Source: Azadirachta indica (lineage: Eukaryota; Streptophyta; Magnoliopsida; Sapindales; Meliaceae). From it: a DNA stretch of 64,000 nucleotides. Location of the stretch: contig CM040448.1 of assembly GCA_022749755.1 (NCBI GenBank), forward strand, positions 11,034,481 to 11,098,480, given 5' to 3'. The position numbers and the translations under genes were made by a program. This document shows, piece after piece, positions 51,777 to 64,000 of the stretch; position 1 is the stretch's first letter, and the number at the start of each line of letters is the position of its first letter. The notes below the pieces were generated by a model. The model was not told where the DNA came from. It made no database searches and was given only the letters and a program-made list of their open reading frames with translations.

Positions 51777-54311
51777 ATTACATAATTTTTTTAAAAGTTT
51801 ATAATCAAATAATTAACAAGTTTTTATTGAAAACTTTATTTATAAAAATTTTACTTAAAAAATCATGTCATAAATCAAATATCATAAGATTTGTAAATAG
51901 GATTATAAAACGTATTTTTCTTATTTGCTAAGTATATGATAAAAGGTTTAAAGATGGTTTGATGCAAGACAACTTAAATTATTATGGAGAGCTTTTATGT
52001 TTATCAAGTTGTTTAGGATTCTACTTGATATGTTTCATATTTTTGTTTCTTAATAAGGCAAGATTTCTCTTGTTATAAGGTAGCTAACTTAGTATTGGAT
52101 TCGTCTATTATAAAGAAATGGATTTGAATGCTTACTTGTTTTCTTTGTTTGTTTTTTCTTTTTAACTTTCATACATTTATTGATACGTAGTTATTAATTA
52201 TATTAAATCATATTAGGATTCTCTCTTTGTTTCTCTTTAACTTTCAAGAATATATTAATATGTATGTAGCTATAATACTATTGAATGATTAATATTACAT
52301 ATATAAGTTTTTACCTGATTAACCATTATATTTACCGTATTTAATTTATCTTTATATTTTCTGTACTTAGAAGTAACAATAATTTTTAAAAACTCATACT
52401 TTTTTCTTTCAATATTTTTTATGTGATTTTCTTAAAAAGACTCCTTTAAAAGTCTTATTATGAGTTTTGACTCTATTTTTAATTCTGTACTTTTTTTAAT
52501 AATTAAAATGTTTACATAAACGCTGTTAATTGTGAAAAATACGTACTTTTATAGAAGACAAATTGAAAGACGGGTAGTCACACACAAGACATCTTACAAG
52601 TTAAGTGCTTGCAAGCAAGACATTTTAGAAGACATGTACTTACACATAAAATCTCTTTAGAAGATGCTTCTATGCAAGACATTCTTTAAGATGTTTTGCA
52701 ATATATCAACTTGTAATTCGCAAAGTAATATACTTTAATATAAGAAGATTATGTCTTGCGTATACATGTAATGAGTTAATTGAAGGGTAAGTTTATCTTT
52801 TTAATCTAATTAGTATATATATATATATATGTATGTATATATATAAAAAGGACTTTAGTTAAAGGTCATTTATGACTATTCACCACTATTTTATGAATAT
52901 TGTATTATATATAAATGAAATTTTGGAACATGCAATATTACTTAATTGTGAGAAATCGTCATCTAATGAACGAATATTACCGTAATTTGTATGTCATTTG
53001 TGAATTAAAATAAAGCAATATTATACTTTCTAATTTATGTTTTAAGATTTTCATTCGAAATCACTGTTAGATCAAGAGCGATTGGTATTATAAATAGTTA
53101 TGTGGTAATAATAAGTCAATTTTCTTGTCTCTTAACATAAAAATTTTGCTATACAAATTAGAAAGCATGGTGTTATTCGTTTGCATATTTAGCATTAGAC
53201 TTAAAAGAGGTAACCAATTTAAATTTACAATGTATTTTTTTTGTTTTACTGTTTATGATGCTTATTTTTATTCCAACGATAAAAAATAATTGAATAACTT
53301 TTAATTTTCTACCATATAAAATAGTAAATTAACGTAATTGAGTTTTGTTGGGTTTACTGGAGACCATTAAATAGCCTTGTTCGACAATGAAGTGGGTGTA
53401 ATAAAATTTGATGCGTATGATAGTGTTTGTTTCCTTATTTGAAATTTAAATGAATTTTAATTATTAAATAAATATATTTAATTTTTTTTATCTGTTACGC
53501 CTAAATAGAAATGTTTGAAAATCGGTGATTTTATATATTATAAATAAATTTCGAACTTAACAATTAAATAAAAATTTTACCGTAATTTATTCAGACATAA
53601 TTACTAATGTTTTAGAAGTCAATTTTTAATAATTTAATAAAAATTTTCGAGCAACAACCCCTAATTTTAGTACGGATGAGTTTTTTTTTTTTTTTTTTGA
53701 GGGGCGGGTTGAAATCGTCCCTTGTAAATATAGGTTTTTTAAGCTAAGGTACAACAATATAAATCTTTGCTTTCCAAAAACACCTAACCATACGTTAATA
53801 ATTAAAGAGAATTAATATTTAATGAACAACACGGACATTATACACGATTTATCAAACTTAAAAAGCATTTTGGCATAAGATCATTCTTTAGGGGTGTCAA
53901 TGAAATTATTGCAATTCAAAAATAGTGATATGTATTTAAAAATTATTTTTCAAATTAAAGTATTATTAAAAATAATAACGTGTGTACATAGTAGCAAGCG
54001 GTAGTACAAACAAACTACGCGGCCCTTCAATTTTTTTTTTTTTTTTTTAACTTTTAAAAAAAAAATTCCGTGGCGTTTGTGTTAAAGGAAAGGCAATCTC
54101 TACCTTAGGCTGGGCAGGCTGATCACTCAATGTTCAGAAGTCGGCAGATTTTCGGTCTACAGTTTCTGTCGGCGAAAGCAAAACCCTAAACAAAACTAAA
54201 CCCACAAACATTTGTTTGCCGTTAAAATGACTTAACCAGAAAAGGAAACAATAATTTTTAGCCAAAAAGAACCATAAACCCGAATCCATTCTTATTCTAA
54301 GCTCGCCGGAG
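51777..54311. other. Intergenic DNA upstream of the TPR/J-domain gene
   Basis: No gene seen. At 52550-52700 an irregular set of AAGACAT.TTA.AAG units repeats about five times. A TA run lies at about 52817-52846. Poly-T tracts lie at about 53680-53698 and 54031-54049. The stretch 54060-54311 is the likely promoter and 5' UTR of the downstream gene. Confidence 0.5.
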
Positions 54312-57300
54312 ATGTCGCCGGCGGCGGTGGAATTCCAATCTCCGTTCTCCATGAAACCCTCGTCTTCTGTGCAGACCTCTAGTGCTAACCCTAATTCGAA
54401 CCCGTTTTCTTCTACATTTGATCACTCACAGAATCAATCGCACGGTACTAATTCTAACTCTTCTGGTTTGGATAACGCCAAAGAATTCGGTTTTGGGATT
54501 GGCGTCGGTGTCAGTAAAGAAAACGGCCCGCGATTCGGGTCGGGTCGGTCCAGGGTGAGGTTGAAGAAAGTGAGGAAGCATGTAGGTAAGTCGAGGACCA
54601 GCGCGAGCGAGAAGGAGACCGGGTTAGATTTTAACTCGTTTCGATCAACGGGTGAGGATTCATGTCCACTGAATAATTGTAGTGCAAATTCATCATTTTC
54701 AAATAAGGATGGTTTGGAGAATTCTAATAGAGTAAGTAACGAAGCTAGTTTATCAAATGAGCCTTGTTCTGTGAATAATGAGAATGTGGGTTTTGTGTTT
54801 GGTGCTAATTTAAGTAATGCTGGATTAGACTGCAAATTGGAAACGCCAAACACTAGTGAATGTACAGCAAAGTCGGGCTCAGGTGGTGGGGGAAAAATGA
54901 AGCTGGAGAATGAACGTGAGTGTGGGAATGATAGTGATGCGAGGTTTCAACTTGGTGCTACTGGAAATGATTTACGTTTGAATTTAAATTTGCACGAAGA
55001 AGAGTTCTGCGAGACTTTGAAAAAGCCTGCTTCTAACAAACAGTTTGGTGTTAATCAAAATAATATTGGGTCAAGTTCAAATTTCAAAAAGAGTGAATGT
55101 AATGGAAGTGCTAACGATTCTGGATTGGGTTTTGTGTTTGCTGCTAGTTGGTGTAATTCAGCCTCGAACTCAAATCAGGAAGGGAGTGATTCTATTGAAA
55201 ATAATCGGAAAACAGTTTCTGCTGATCAGGATAAGATGAATGTAGGAAGTAAAACTGAGTCCCAGAAAGTGAAAGCTACTGACCCTAGATTTAATTGCTA
55301 TGGAAGTCTGAGCTGGAATGAAGATTATGGTGAGTTTGTTTTTGCATTGGACGGTGGCAATAAGAAAAGCTCCTGTTCTAATGAATATGTGATGAAGACT
55401 GAAAATGGTAATCTGAATTTTGATGTCAATGATAAGAGTAATTTTGTATCAGAAAGCACTGTTAGTAATACAGGCAGTGCTTCGGCCTCAATCACAGATC
55501 CATTATTTAAACTCCCTGAGGTGATGAAGAAACTGAACATTAATGAGTATGAAAATGGTGATGGCACTGACAAGAAATATGAGTCAAATAGGAATTCATG
55601 CACTAGTGCCAATACTACATTTGTGTTTAGTAGCAGTATAAAGCCTTCTAGTTTTTCTAATGGAAGTTCGGGTCCTACTGACGAGACAATATTAGGTTCT
55701 GCTGCTGCTTGTGATGGAATGGCTAGACAGAACTCTGGCAATGGTGGCAATGACCATTTTGTATTTGGAAATAGTTGTAACACAGATAATGCTACTTTTG
55801 GAAGTCCTAGTTACCAACCATTTAGATATCCGGCAGGACTTGGTAAGGGTTTTAATGCTGGTCTATCTTCTTCTTGTAAGGTAAATACTGTTGCCCGGGC
55901 AAACTTAGCTGCCGAACAGGCTTCATTATCATCAGGCGGTGTTAAATCCCAACAAAAGGATAATGTTTCTGAAACACCTTCGATGGTCGGTGTTCAGAAT
56001 AAGGATGAGAATGTTCCTATAGATACTCCAAAGAGGTTAGGGGCGAGCTTTATGGATTTTGTAACACCCAACTGGGATCCATCATGTTTAAAAGCAAGTC
56101 TATATCCTGAACTGAATAAAAAAATGGAATTTAGCATAAAGGGTAGATTGATGAAGGACAAAAGATCAAAGAGAACAAAGGGAAAGTCGAAGCAACCTTC
56201 TTTTCTAAAGAAAGAGATGACAAAGCATAGCAGCTCACAGGAAACCGCAAAATCACCTGAATGTTACTCACCCATGGATTTTTCTCCTTACATGGAAACC
56301 GCAACAAATGATCAACCTTCAAGGGAAACATGTGTGACATCAGAAGAATCCCTCCACCCAGGTAATAGTACGATGAGTGATCAACCTTCAAAGGAAACAT
56401 CCTTCCACCCAGTCAATAGTTTAGAACCATCGACCTCGCACTCTGTTAGTGTTGACCTGAAAGATGAAAATATTGCTACTGCTGAAAAAAATGACTTTCA
56501 TATAGCTGATCAGAATTGTAGAGAGTCAAATAAAGAGAGTCCTTGGAAAGGGTTTGTTTTTGGATTGGAAACTGCCTGCTCTCGTTCCAAGGAAGAGCGT
56601 ACAGATGGCTTCAACACACAGTGTCATGAAGCTGTGCAATATTCTTTCGCTTCTGTTATAGAAGATCAAAACCTTTTTACCTTCTCTGCTTTATCATCTG
56701 TTGAAGGTGGTTTAACTTCTAGAAAATGTCAAATTCAAAAGAGAAATAAGAAGAAAGTTGGTAAAAAATCATCTTTCATTTCTCCAAGTCGAAATGTTAA
56801 GAACAGCTCTTCTTCTGTTGAATTTTCACATCATGGTGGCTCTTCAGTTTTCAGCACAGTCATTGGGCAAGAAGAAAATAAACATATTTCTAAAAGCAAA
56901 GTGCAGAATAACTTTGAAGCAGCTGAACCTGTCAAGAAAGGATCTGTCGCTTCCACTGCTGCCTTCCAGGAAACCTGTGAGATGTGGCGACTCAGGTATA
57001 CCTATTACTAATAAGCGGTAATGTCTAAGTTTTCTTGGGTTATTATTTGTAATGACGTGAATGTCTTAATTCTATGTTGTGTCTAATTATATATTACTTA
57101 TCTAATGTTCCCAACCTTTTACTTGTACTAGGGGAAATCAATCCTATAAAAACGGTAATCTGTCTAAAGCTGAGGAATGTTACACACAGGGGATCAATTC
57201 TGTCCCTTTGAGTGAGACTGCAGGATGCTGCATCAAGCCTCTTGTGCTTTGTTATAGCAATCGTGCAGCTACAAGGATTGCTCTTGGAAGGATCAGGGAA

Positions 57301-60300
57301 GCTTTAGAGGACTGCATGATGGCTATCACAGTGGATCCCTACTTTCTCAAAGTTTACATGAGAGCTGCAAAGTATGGCTGATGTTTGAACTATTTATAAT
57401 AGAAATCTAAGATAAAACTTGTGTTCTGATCCATCTTTAATTTGGTTAGTTCCTGGACAGTTTTCTATGGGAATCAACATTCACTTTGTATTAACATGCT
57501 TAACTCTGCAGTGTATCTAACTTGAGATTGCCCATCAGTGGTTTTATTTTAATTTTTTGTTATGATTTGGCCAACGATTATCTAAATTGGTTGATACATC
57601 TGGCTAGGTTTGCTTCAAAATTGTGTAATTCCTTAACCTTCACTAACCAATAACTGTCTGTCTACAGGGTATGAAAACATAAGAGAGTATTATTATGCAG
57701 TGTCATTAATGAAATTTACACTACTAATATCTATAATGAGGAAATCATGTGCTTTTGGACTTGTAGTAGATTTTCTTGGCAATCACCCTGGAACACTACT
57801 CTTAATAACTTTTTGGTGGACATCACTCTAGTATTGTGGGTTGATTAATTGCCCTAAACTGAACATTTTGAGGATAAAATTTTCAATGTCAGGAGCATTG
57901 TTAGAAGAGGGGTTTACTGCCCTTTGCATAGGGGCATTCTATGGTTTTTGCATGTTAATGCTGTATGAGCTACATCGTTTGATGTGTTGCCATGATCTGG
58001 TTGATTTCTAAATATGTTGGTATTTCATTTCCAGTTGTCATCTTGTGCTGGGGGAAGTTGAAAATGCACTGCACTATTACAAGAAGCTCTTGCAATCAGA
58101 AACTGAGGTGTGTTTGGATCGCAGACTTACAATTGAAGCTGCTGATGGCCTGCAAAAGGCTCTGGTAAGCATTGCTATGAGTTCAATGTCTTTACTAGGA
58201 ATTTATATGAATTTATAGTAGTAAATTCGTTTGTCTAAGCGATTTTGTCAACTGCATTTATCATCCAATAGGGTATATGGAGAAAAAAAGGAATAATGAA
58301 AAAATATTAAGATTTTCTTACCATTTCAATATATGATCCTGGCTCTCATTTTTGGTTGTGTTCATTAGTTGATTCTTTCAAATTATGATAGTGTTTTCTG
58401 AAAGCTCGAGAGGCATGGGAAGCATGCCAGAGAAAAGCCTCTGTACTCACTCTCCCCACCCTTACTACAATCCAAAGCACACAAAAAGATATTAAAATAA
58501 GAGAATGAGGCCAAATTGATTTGGTAAGTACAGAAACAAAGTTCATTGAAGAACACATCCTTGAATTCATGTGAACCAAGCTAAAATTTCTCATGTGGGG
58601 AGACCAGTTGTTGAAGCACCTGGCACTTTATTTATTTATTTATTTATTAGGGTTAGCACTTTCTTTGGTTGGTAACCGCTTGTGGGCCCAAAAAGATTAT
58701 AGAATTCATCATGTTTATAGATTTCAAATTCACTTGTGGAAACCTTTTGTTTCTTTAGAATTGATGTTTCAACATGCACAAATTTTAATCTAGTGGCCAT
58801 ATGTCTGTTATGTAATTGACTATGTGAGATCTGCATATGCCACTGTTTCTTATAATGGATTACTAATCATCTATCTATTTAAGTGTGTTAATCTTGTTAT
58901 TTCTATGGTAGACATTCATGCCAATAGAGTTATCTTGCACATATGTGTCTCTTAACTTGTCCTCTTCCCCTTGTTTCTGGCTGCTAGTTCTTCAGAGTTT
59001 GATCTAACTGAGTTCATGACTAATTGGGTGGTTTCCTTGCAGAAAGTGGCTGACTGGACAAATCATTCTGCAAAACTGTTGGAACAGAAAACATCACAAG
59101 CAGCATCTGATGCTTTAGAGATAACTTCTAAGGGCTTGTCCATCAGTTCATACTCAGAAAAGTTACTTGAATTGAAAGCGGAGGCTTTGTGCATGGTTTG
59201 TCCTCTTCAACTTGAACTCCATTGATTTATCTTATTTCCTTTCAGAAGAAAACATTAAAATTGTGGGAGATGTTGAGAGGCTATAAACAGTTCATGTTAA
59301 GTCTTTGATTTGTGTGTCATTAATTTTTTATCCCAGCATGATAGTTCACATCTTGCAGTTGCGAAGATATGAAGAGGCCATTCAACTTTGTGATCAGACT
59401 CTTGGAGTTGCTGAGAAAAATTTTGCTTCAGTGGTCACTGATAATTGTTCAGCGAATATGAATGGCTCTGGAAGTGTAAATTTCTGCATTGCAAGGCTGT
59501 GGAGGTGGCACTTGATATCCAAGTCGTATTTTTGTATGGGCAAGCTTGAGACAGCATTGGATTTGCTTCAAAAGCTAGAGCAAGTTGGATCCATCAGGGA
59601 CAAGTAATGCATAAATTTTGTCATCCATAACTAATGCTTATATTTTTCTATGTTCAATTACATATTCTTTCTTTAAGTAGCTTTCACGTTCCTTATCCCA
59701 ATTTCAACTGCATAGGTGTGGAAGTGAGATATTGGAATCATCAATTTCGTTAGCAGCAACCATTCGTGAACTTTTATGTTGCAAGGTACACAATTCAATA
59801 CTCTTGAGTTATTTTGTTGCCCTTTAGAAAAGTAGTTTTCCAACTACATCTGCAGCCCTTACATGGATGTACTTAGTACATGGCGTCATTAAATCTCTAT
59901 TACTACTTTGTTTGATGAAATGAGTAAAGAATTAGGCCATTCCAATTTTTGCAAGATTGTAAAAACTTGGCAGTGTGTGGCAGAAACACAATGTGTTTTG
60001 TTCTTCATGGATCACAGAAACAAAATGTGCCAATCCATTGAAATTGAATCCTTCAGTGGGTAGACAAAATCCAAGATCTTCAAGTAGATGACAGTGAAGT
60101 AGGTGACAGTGATGCAGGATGGTTGTTGCAAAAGATCTGTTAAAAGAAATTAAAATATAATATATTGAGTCTAAATCAAATCTCACACTAAGTATATAGA
60201 CAAAAGCAACATAAACTAGAAATCCTAAACAAAGTGAGAAGAAATTAATACTACTTGAACCAGGATTATAGTTTAAATAAAATTATAACTAGTGAAACTA

Positions 60301-63300
60301 AATGAGTTTAATTTTAATAGTAACAAGATCAATCACAGTTTTGGGGCCCTTGATAGTTAGCTTTGTATTTTGGTTGGTCTTAACTGGAGGTTGGGCCTAA
60401 TTTGGGTCCCTTTGATTTGTTTATTTGGCAGTTTATATCATTTGTTTTAAATTTGACCTAAACTGTTAAGCTCTAGGTCCTGTGAAAGAACGCAGATCAA
60501 ACACATCTGAGACCATAACTACGACAAACATAACACAACAAATTGTAATTCAATTAATACAATGGAGGTATTTGAAGACAGGATCACTTACTCAAGTTGG
60601 TTTTGATACTAGAGATATTTTTATCAATGCCCTTGACATATGGTTTAATATTCAGGACACTCCTATTTTTAAAATTAGCCTCCATTACTTCTTTGTTACC
60701 TATCTATTAACTTCAATATTAACTACGAAAATTATAATGAAAAGATAATTTTATCCTCTTTCTTATTTTCCATTTTCCCTTCTTTTCCTTTTTCTCTGTG
60801 CTCTTCACCATCCTTCTTTTAAAGAAAAAAAAAAATCTCTTATCTCCTATCTACATTCTTTTGTACTTTCTCTCACTTATTTTTTCTTTTCTCGTCCTCT
60901 CTTTCATTTTCTCTATGTCAAAACCAAAGTTTCAATTTTCTCTTAAAACCTATGTCCAAAATATTCCACGAGGTCTATTAAACACAATTAATCTTTTTCA
61001 TGATATCTTCTGAATCATAAATTCAAATCCTGGCAGTTGAAATCAAACAAAAAAGTAATGTTTACTTTTGGTGGATTCGGTTCTTCATTTGTTCTATCAT
61101 TTAATTTTTGTGGTGTAGGGGCAAGAGACAAATGGTGTAAATATTTTTTTGTATTATAATCTAGTTTACTTTTATTGTAATTTCAGAATGCTGGGAATGA
61201 AGCAGTTCGATCAGGAAGGTATTCTGAAGCAGTGGAACATTACACTGTTGCTTTATCAAGCAACGTTGGATCTCGACCTTTTGCAGCTATCTGTTTTTGT
61301 AACCGCGCTGCTGCACTGCAAGCTCTGGGCCAGATAGCTGATGCTATTGCAGATTGTAGTCTAGCCATGGCCCTTGATGCAAATTACACTAAGGTTTGCC
61401 TCTAAAATATGTTCTTGTTGTCATACTTCAGTTGCCCCATAGTTCACACGGTTAGATGATTTGCTTCTTTTCCTTTTAAGTTTTGTCTCTGTTTGATCCT
61501 GTGGGGTATACTTTGCTCTAGTTAAAAAACCCATCCACAGAAGGTGAGGCTGGCCTAAGAAGTTTCTTAAAGTCGCTGTTGAGCTGAATCATGGATACGT
61601 TTAATAATTTTCTCTCAATTTTGGGAACAATTGAATACAAGTTTAGCCTGTTGCATGACTTATTAACTGTTTAATGAAAATAATATTTGATTTTTTAAGA
61701 ATAAAAGGCAATTCCACCAGGTTTGTTTGCTCAAAATGATATTGTCATGAAAGTGTCAGTTCCATCACGATTTTAATTTGAGAATTATCTCCATCATGAA
61801 CTTCTCCTGAAGCGCTCCGAACATTCATGCTTCCTTTCCCTTCTTTTCTCGTGAAAATTAATGATGACTACTTGCTTGTCAAAATTATTGTGGATTATCT
61901 TTGCTGCTTAGTTTTGCATTAGCCTTTATATGTATCTCCGTGTCTGACCATTTGTCCCCTTATAAACAGGCTGTATCTAGAAGAGCTGCCTTGCATGAGA
62001 TGATCAGAGACTATGCACAAGCAGCTAGTGACCTTCAGAGACTTGTGTCAATTCTTGAAAATCAATCTGTTGAAAAGGCAAAACAGTCCGGATCACCTCG
62101 TAGATCCACTGGCAGCAAAGACCTAAGGCAAGCTCGTCGACGTATGTCTTTGGTGGAAGAAGAAGCAAAGCATGGAGCCCCCTTGGACTTCTACCTAATC
62201 CTGTAAGTTCATTCAATTAGAGTCTTTATAATTTCCGAACCACAATGGCTCAGTGATATAAAGGAAAAACAAACAATTATAATAATAATGAATTAGTGCT
62301 AAAAGTGCTTCGAAAGTCGTGATCTTGATATGGGAAATTGTGTCCTAGATTTTTCAATTTTCTTCCCTTACTTTTCATGAACAGAGTTAGTGTTGCATTG
62401 GCATGTTTTAATGTTGTTCAGATGGTTTTCCTTTTTAGAAGCAGAATAATCTCAAAACTATTTTAATCATATTTAAGTTGCAATGATGTATAAGAAAAAT
62501 TCATTGAAGCTTCCTTTTTGTTTTTTAAGAATTTTCCTTCTAAATTGAACAAGAAGTTGCTTGACATCTCTGATTGTGATACCAGGGGAGTTAAAACATC
62601 TGATACAGCAGCTGACATAAAGAAGGCTTACCGAAAAGCAGCGCTCAAACACCACCCAGACAAGGTTCCACATCACAGCTTATTTATTTATTTATTTATG
62701 ATGCAATGCCATAGTTTTTTTAGTTTTTTTTGCAATGTATTGCTGCTTTACCATAGGCTGGACAGTTCCTAGCAAGGACTGAGAGTGGAGACGAGGGAAG
62801 ACTCTGGAAGGAAATTGCCAATGAGGTTCACAAGGATGCTGACAGGCTTTTTAAAATGATTGGAGAGGCATATGCAGTACTTTCAGACACCACTAAGGTA
62901 TGCTATACCCATCCATGAACATTTACGAGGTTTCGATGAACATTTAGTTTTTAGTCTTTTATGTGTTCAAATGCTGTTAAGCAATTTTTCCTACATATAA
63001 TTTGTTTTCTTTCCCTGTTTTGAGTCTACTTTCTTAATGGTAAAACATGTTAGACATAAGAACTGCTCAAGTCTCTATGAGAGTTTATCAAGAGCATTTA
63101 ACTGTTAAAGATGGACAAATGTGTTCCTGCTTCTACACTATACCAAGCTGTTGTAGAAGTTGCAGGAGAAGAAGATAATTTCTTACAAATACATTTTTAT
63201 TTTGAAACTGAAAGTTCTAATGATTCTAAACAAGGAGAATCTGCAAATGGAAAGATTAAACTTGTATTACTAATTTGACTTGAACAATCACATCTTTTGA

Positions 63301-63684
63301 GGGTTATGGTTCAAGTGGGTGGCACATCTCAAACTGCATCCCGCTCAATTTTGAATAATAGTTGATGCTATGAGCCCTGCCTACAGATGTAAGTAAGAAA
63401 CATCAAATTTGCCTGCATTACAACACTAATACCATGACAGGGTTATAACCATCCATTACGAATTTTTCTATAATTTTGCTCTTAATTTGATGAAACTTTC
63501 TTCTCTTTAACAGCGATCAGAGTATGATCTTGATGAGGAATTGAGAAAAGCTGCAAAGGAAAGTCATCGAAGTACCCATTACCAAAAATCATCAGATGCA
63601 TATAATCATTCATCTCGTCGGAGTGCCAATAGACAAAATTGGCAGAACTGGAAAACATATGGAAATTCATACTCTCGATGGTGA
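54312..63684 (+). CDS. TPR15: TPR and J-domain co-chaperone, TPR15-like
   Basis: Eleven exons: 54312-56995, 57132-57371, 58035-58164, 59043-59195, 59359-59603, 59716-59785, 61187-61393, 61970-62202, 62586-62664, 62757-62897 and 63514-63684. All are GT-AG and keep frame, giving 1450 residues. Residues 1-890 (all exon 1) are low-complexity, Ser/Asn/Gly-rich and probably disordered, with spaced FVFG/FVFA/FVFS motifs (near 158, 272, 340, 435, 481 and 746) and basic clusters (KDKRSKRTKGKSK, KRNKKKVGKKS) that could be nuclear signals. TPR units follow at about 895-1010, 1040-1160 and 1175-1280 (for example AGNEAVRSGRYSEAVEHYTV). A J domain (about 1315-1395) has the HPD motif in KHHPDK, needed to stimulate Hsp70. 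The TPR-plus-J layout resembles animal DNAJC7, whose TPRs bind Hsp70/Hsp90 tails; that role is inferred here. Arabidopsis homologues are At2g41520 and At5g12430. Confidence 0.9.
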
Positions 63685-64000
63685 GAAGCATGCAGAAGAG
63701 TTGCACCTAGTGTTTGTGTGAAGTTACATTACCTGATTGACGGAGTTGGGTCAGCTTTTCTAGTGGCACAAGTTCTTTGATGGGTATACGGTAATGACCA
63801 TCTGCCAATTTTGAGGTCAGATAATTAACAGCATTAGAATGGAAGAGATGGGTTTGGTATAACAACCATATTATTTTGTGGATATTGCTGATGTTTTGAC
63901 ACACTTTATTGACATATAAAGTGCTCCTGAAATGAAGAGATTGGTATACAAGGGTTACGATTTTGCATTCACTCTGCATCTCTGCCCGGCAACCCAGTGC
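63685..64000 (+). other. 3' UTR and downstream flank of the TPR/J-domain gene
   Basis: Moderately AT-rich DNA with no further coding segment. The transcript end cannot be placed exactly. Confidence 0.5.

Noticed and set aside
54434..54853. 139-codon antisense frame inside the TPR/J-domain gene
   Set aside because: It is the shadow of a long, well-supported coding exon on the plus strand.
55325..55783. 152-codon antisense frame inside the same exon
   Set aside because: Also a shadow of exon 1; no independent promoter or homology.
60482..61013. Plus-strand frames between TPR/J-domain gene exons 6 and 7
   Set aside because: They lie in a well-bounded intron, have no conserved motif and follow AT- and CT-rich tracts.

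Overview
The window is nuclear DNA of a flowering plant. Its genes have many small GT-AG introns, its gene families are plant-specific, and long AT-rich intergenic stretches carry microsatellites and small transposon remnants. Protein matches recalled from memory fit a rosid eudicot. Citrus or another Sapindales is my impression, but the species cannot be fixed from sequence alone.

Layout. (1) 3.2-11.3 kb: three head-to-tail GH17 beta-1,3-glucanase genes (PR-2 type), all on the minus strand. Two carry the usual phase-1 intron in the signal-peptide region; the third has lost it exactly but keeps the same promoter block. (2) 13.9-21.4 kb, minus: RECA3, a mitochondrial RecA recombinase gene, with a TRIM-like retroelement in one intron. 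(3) 22.5-26.7 kb, plus: FAX1, a plastid fatty-acid exporter of the TMEM14 family. A LINE 3' end lies just downstream. (4) 27-41 kb: mostly gene-free AT-rich DNA holding a 230-bp hairpin MITE, a 1.4-kb terminal-inverted-repeat element with GC-richer cargo, degenerate kilobase duplications, dense microsatellites and a possible 65-codon membrane peptide gene. (5) 41.6-43.8 kb, plus: CKX1, a cytokinin dehydrogenase. (6) 44.35-48.7 kb, minus: a conserved-looking gene I do not recognise, of which the last exon and a candidate first exon are visible. (7) 48.9-51.8 kb: two foldback elements. The larger is a 1.8-kb near-palindrome flanked by a perfect 9-bp target-site duplication. (8) 54.3-63.7 kb, plus: a large TPR plus J-domain co-chaperone (TPR15-like) with a 900-residue disordered N-terminus carrying spaced FVFG-like motifs.

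These genes do not form one pathway. The informative point is synteny: in Arabidopsis PR-2 glucanases lie beside FAX1 (At3g57240-57280), and CKX1 lies beside TPR15 (At2g41510/At2g41520). This window appears to hold both pairs in one unfractionated ancestral block. I found no tRNA, rRNA or CRISPR.
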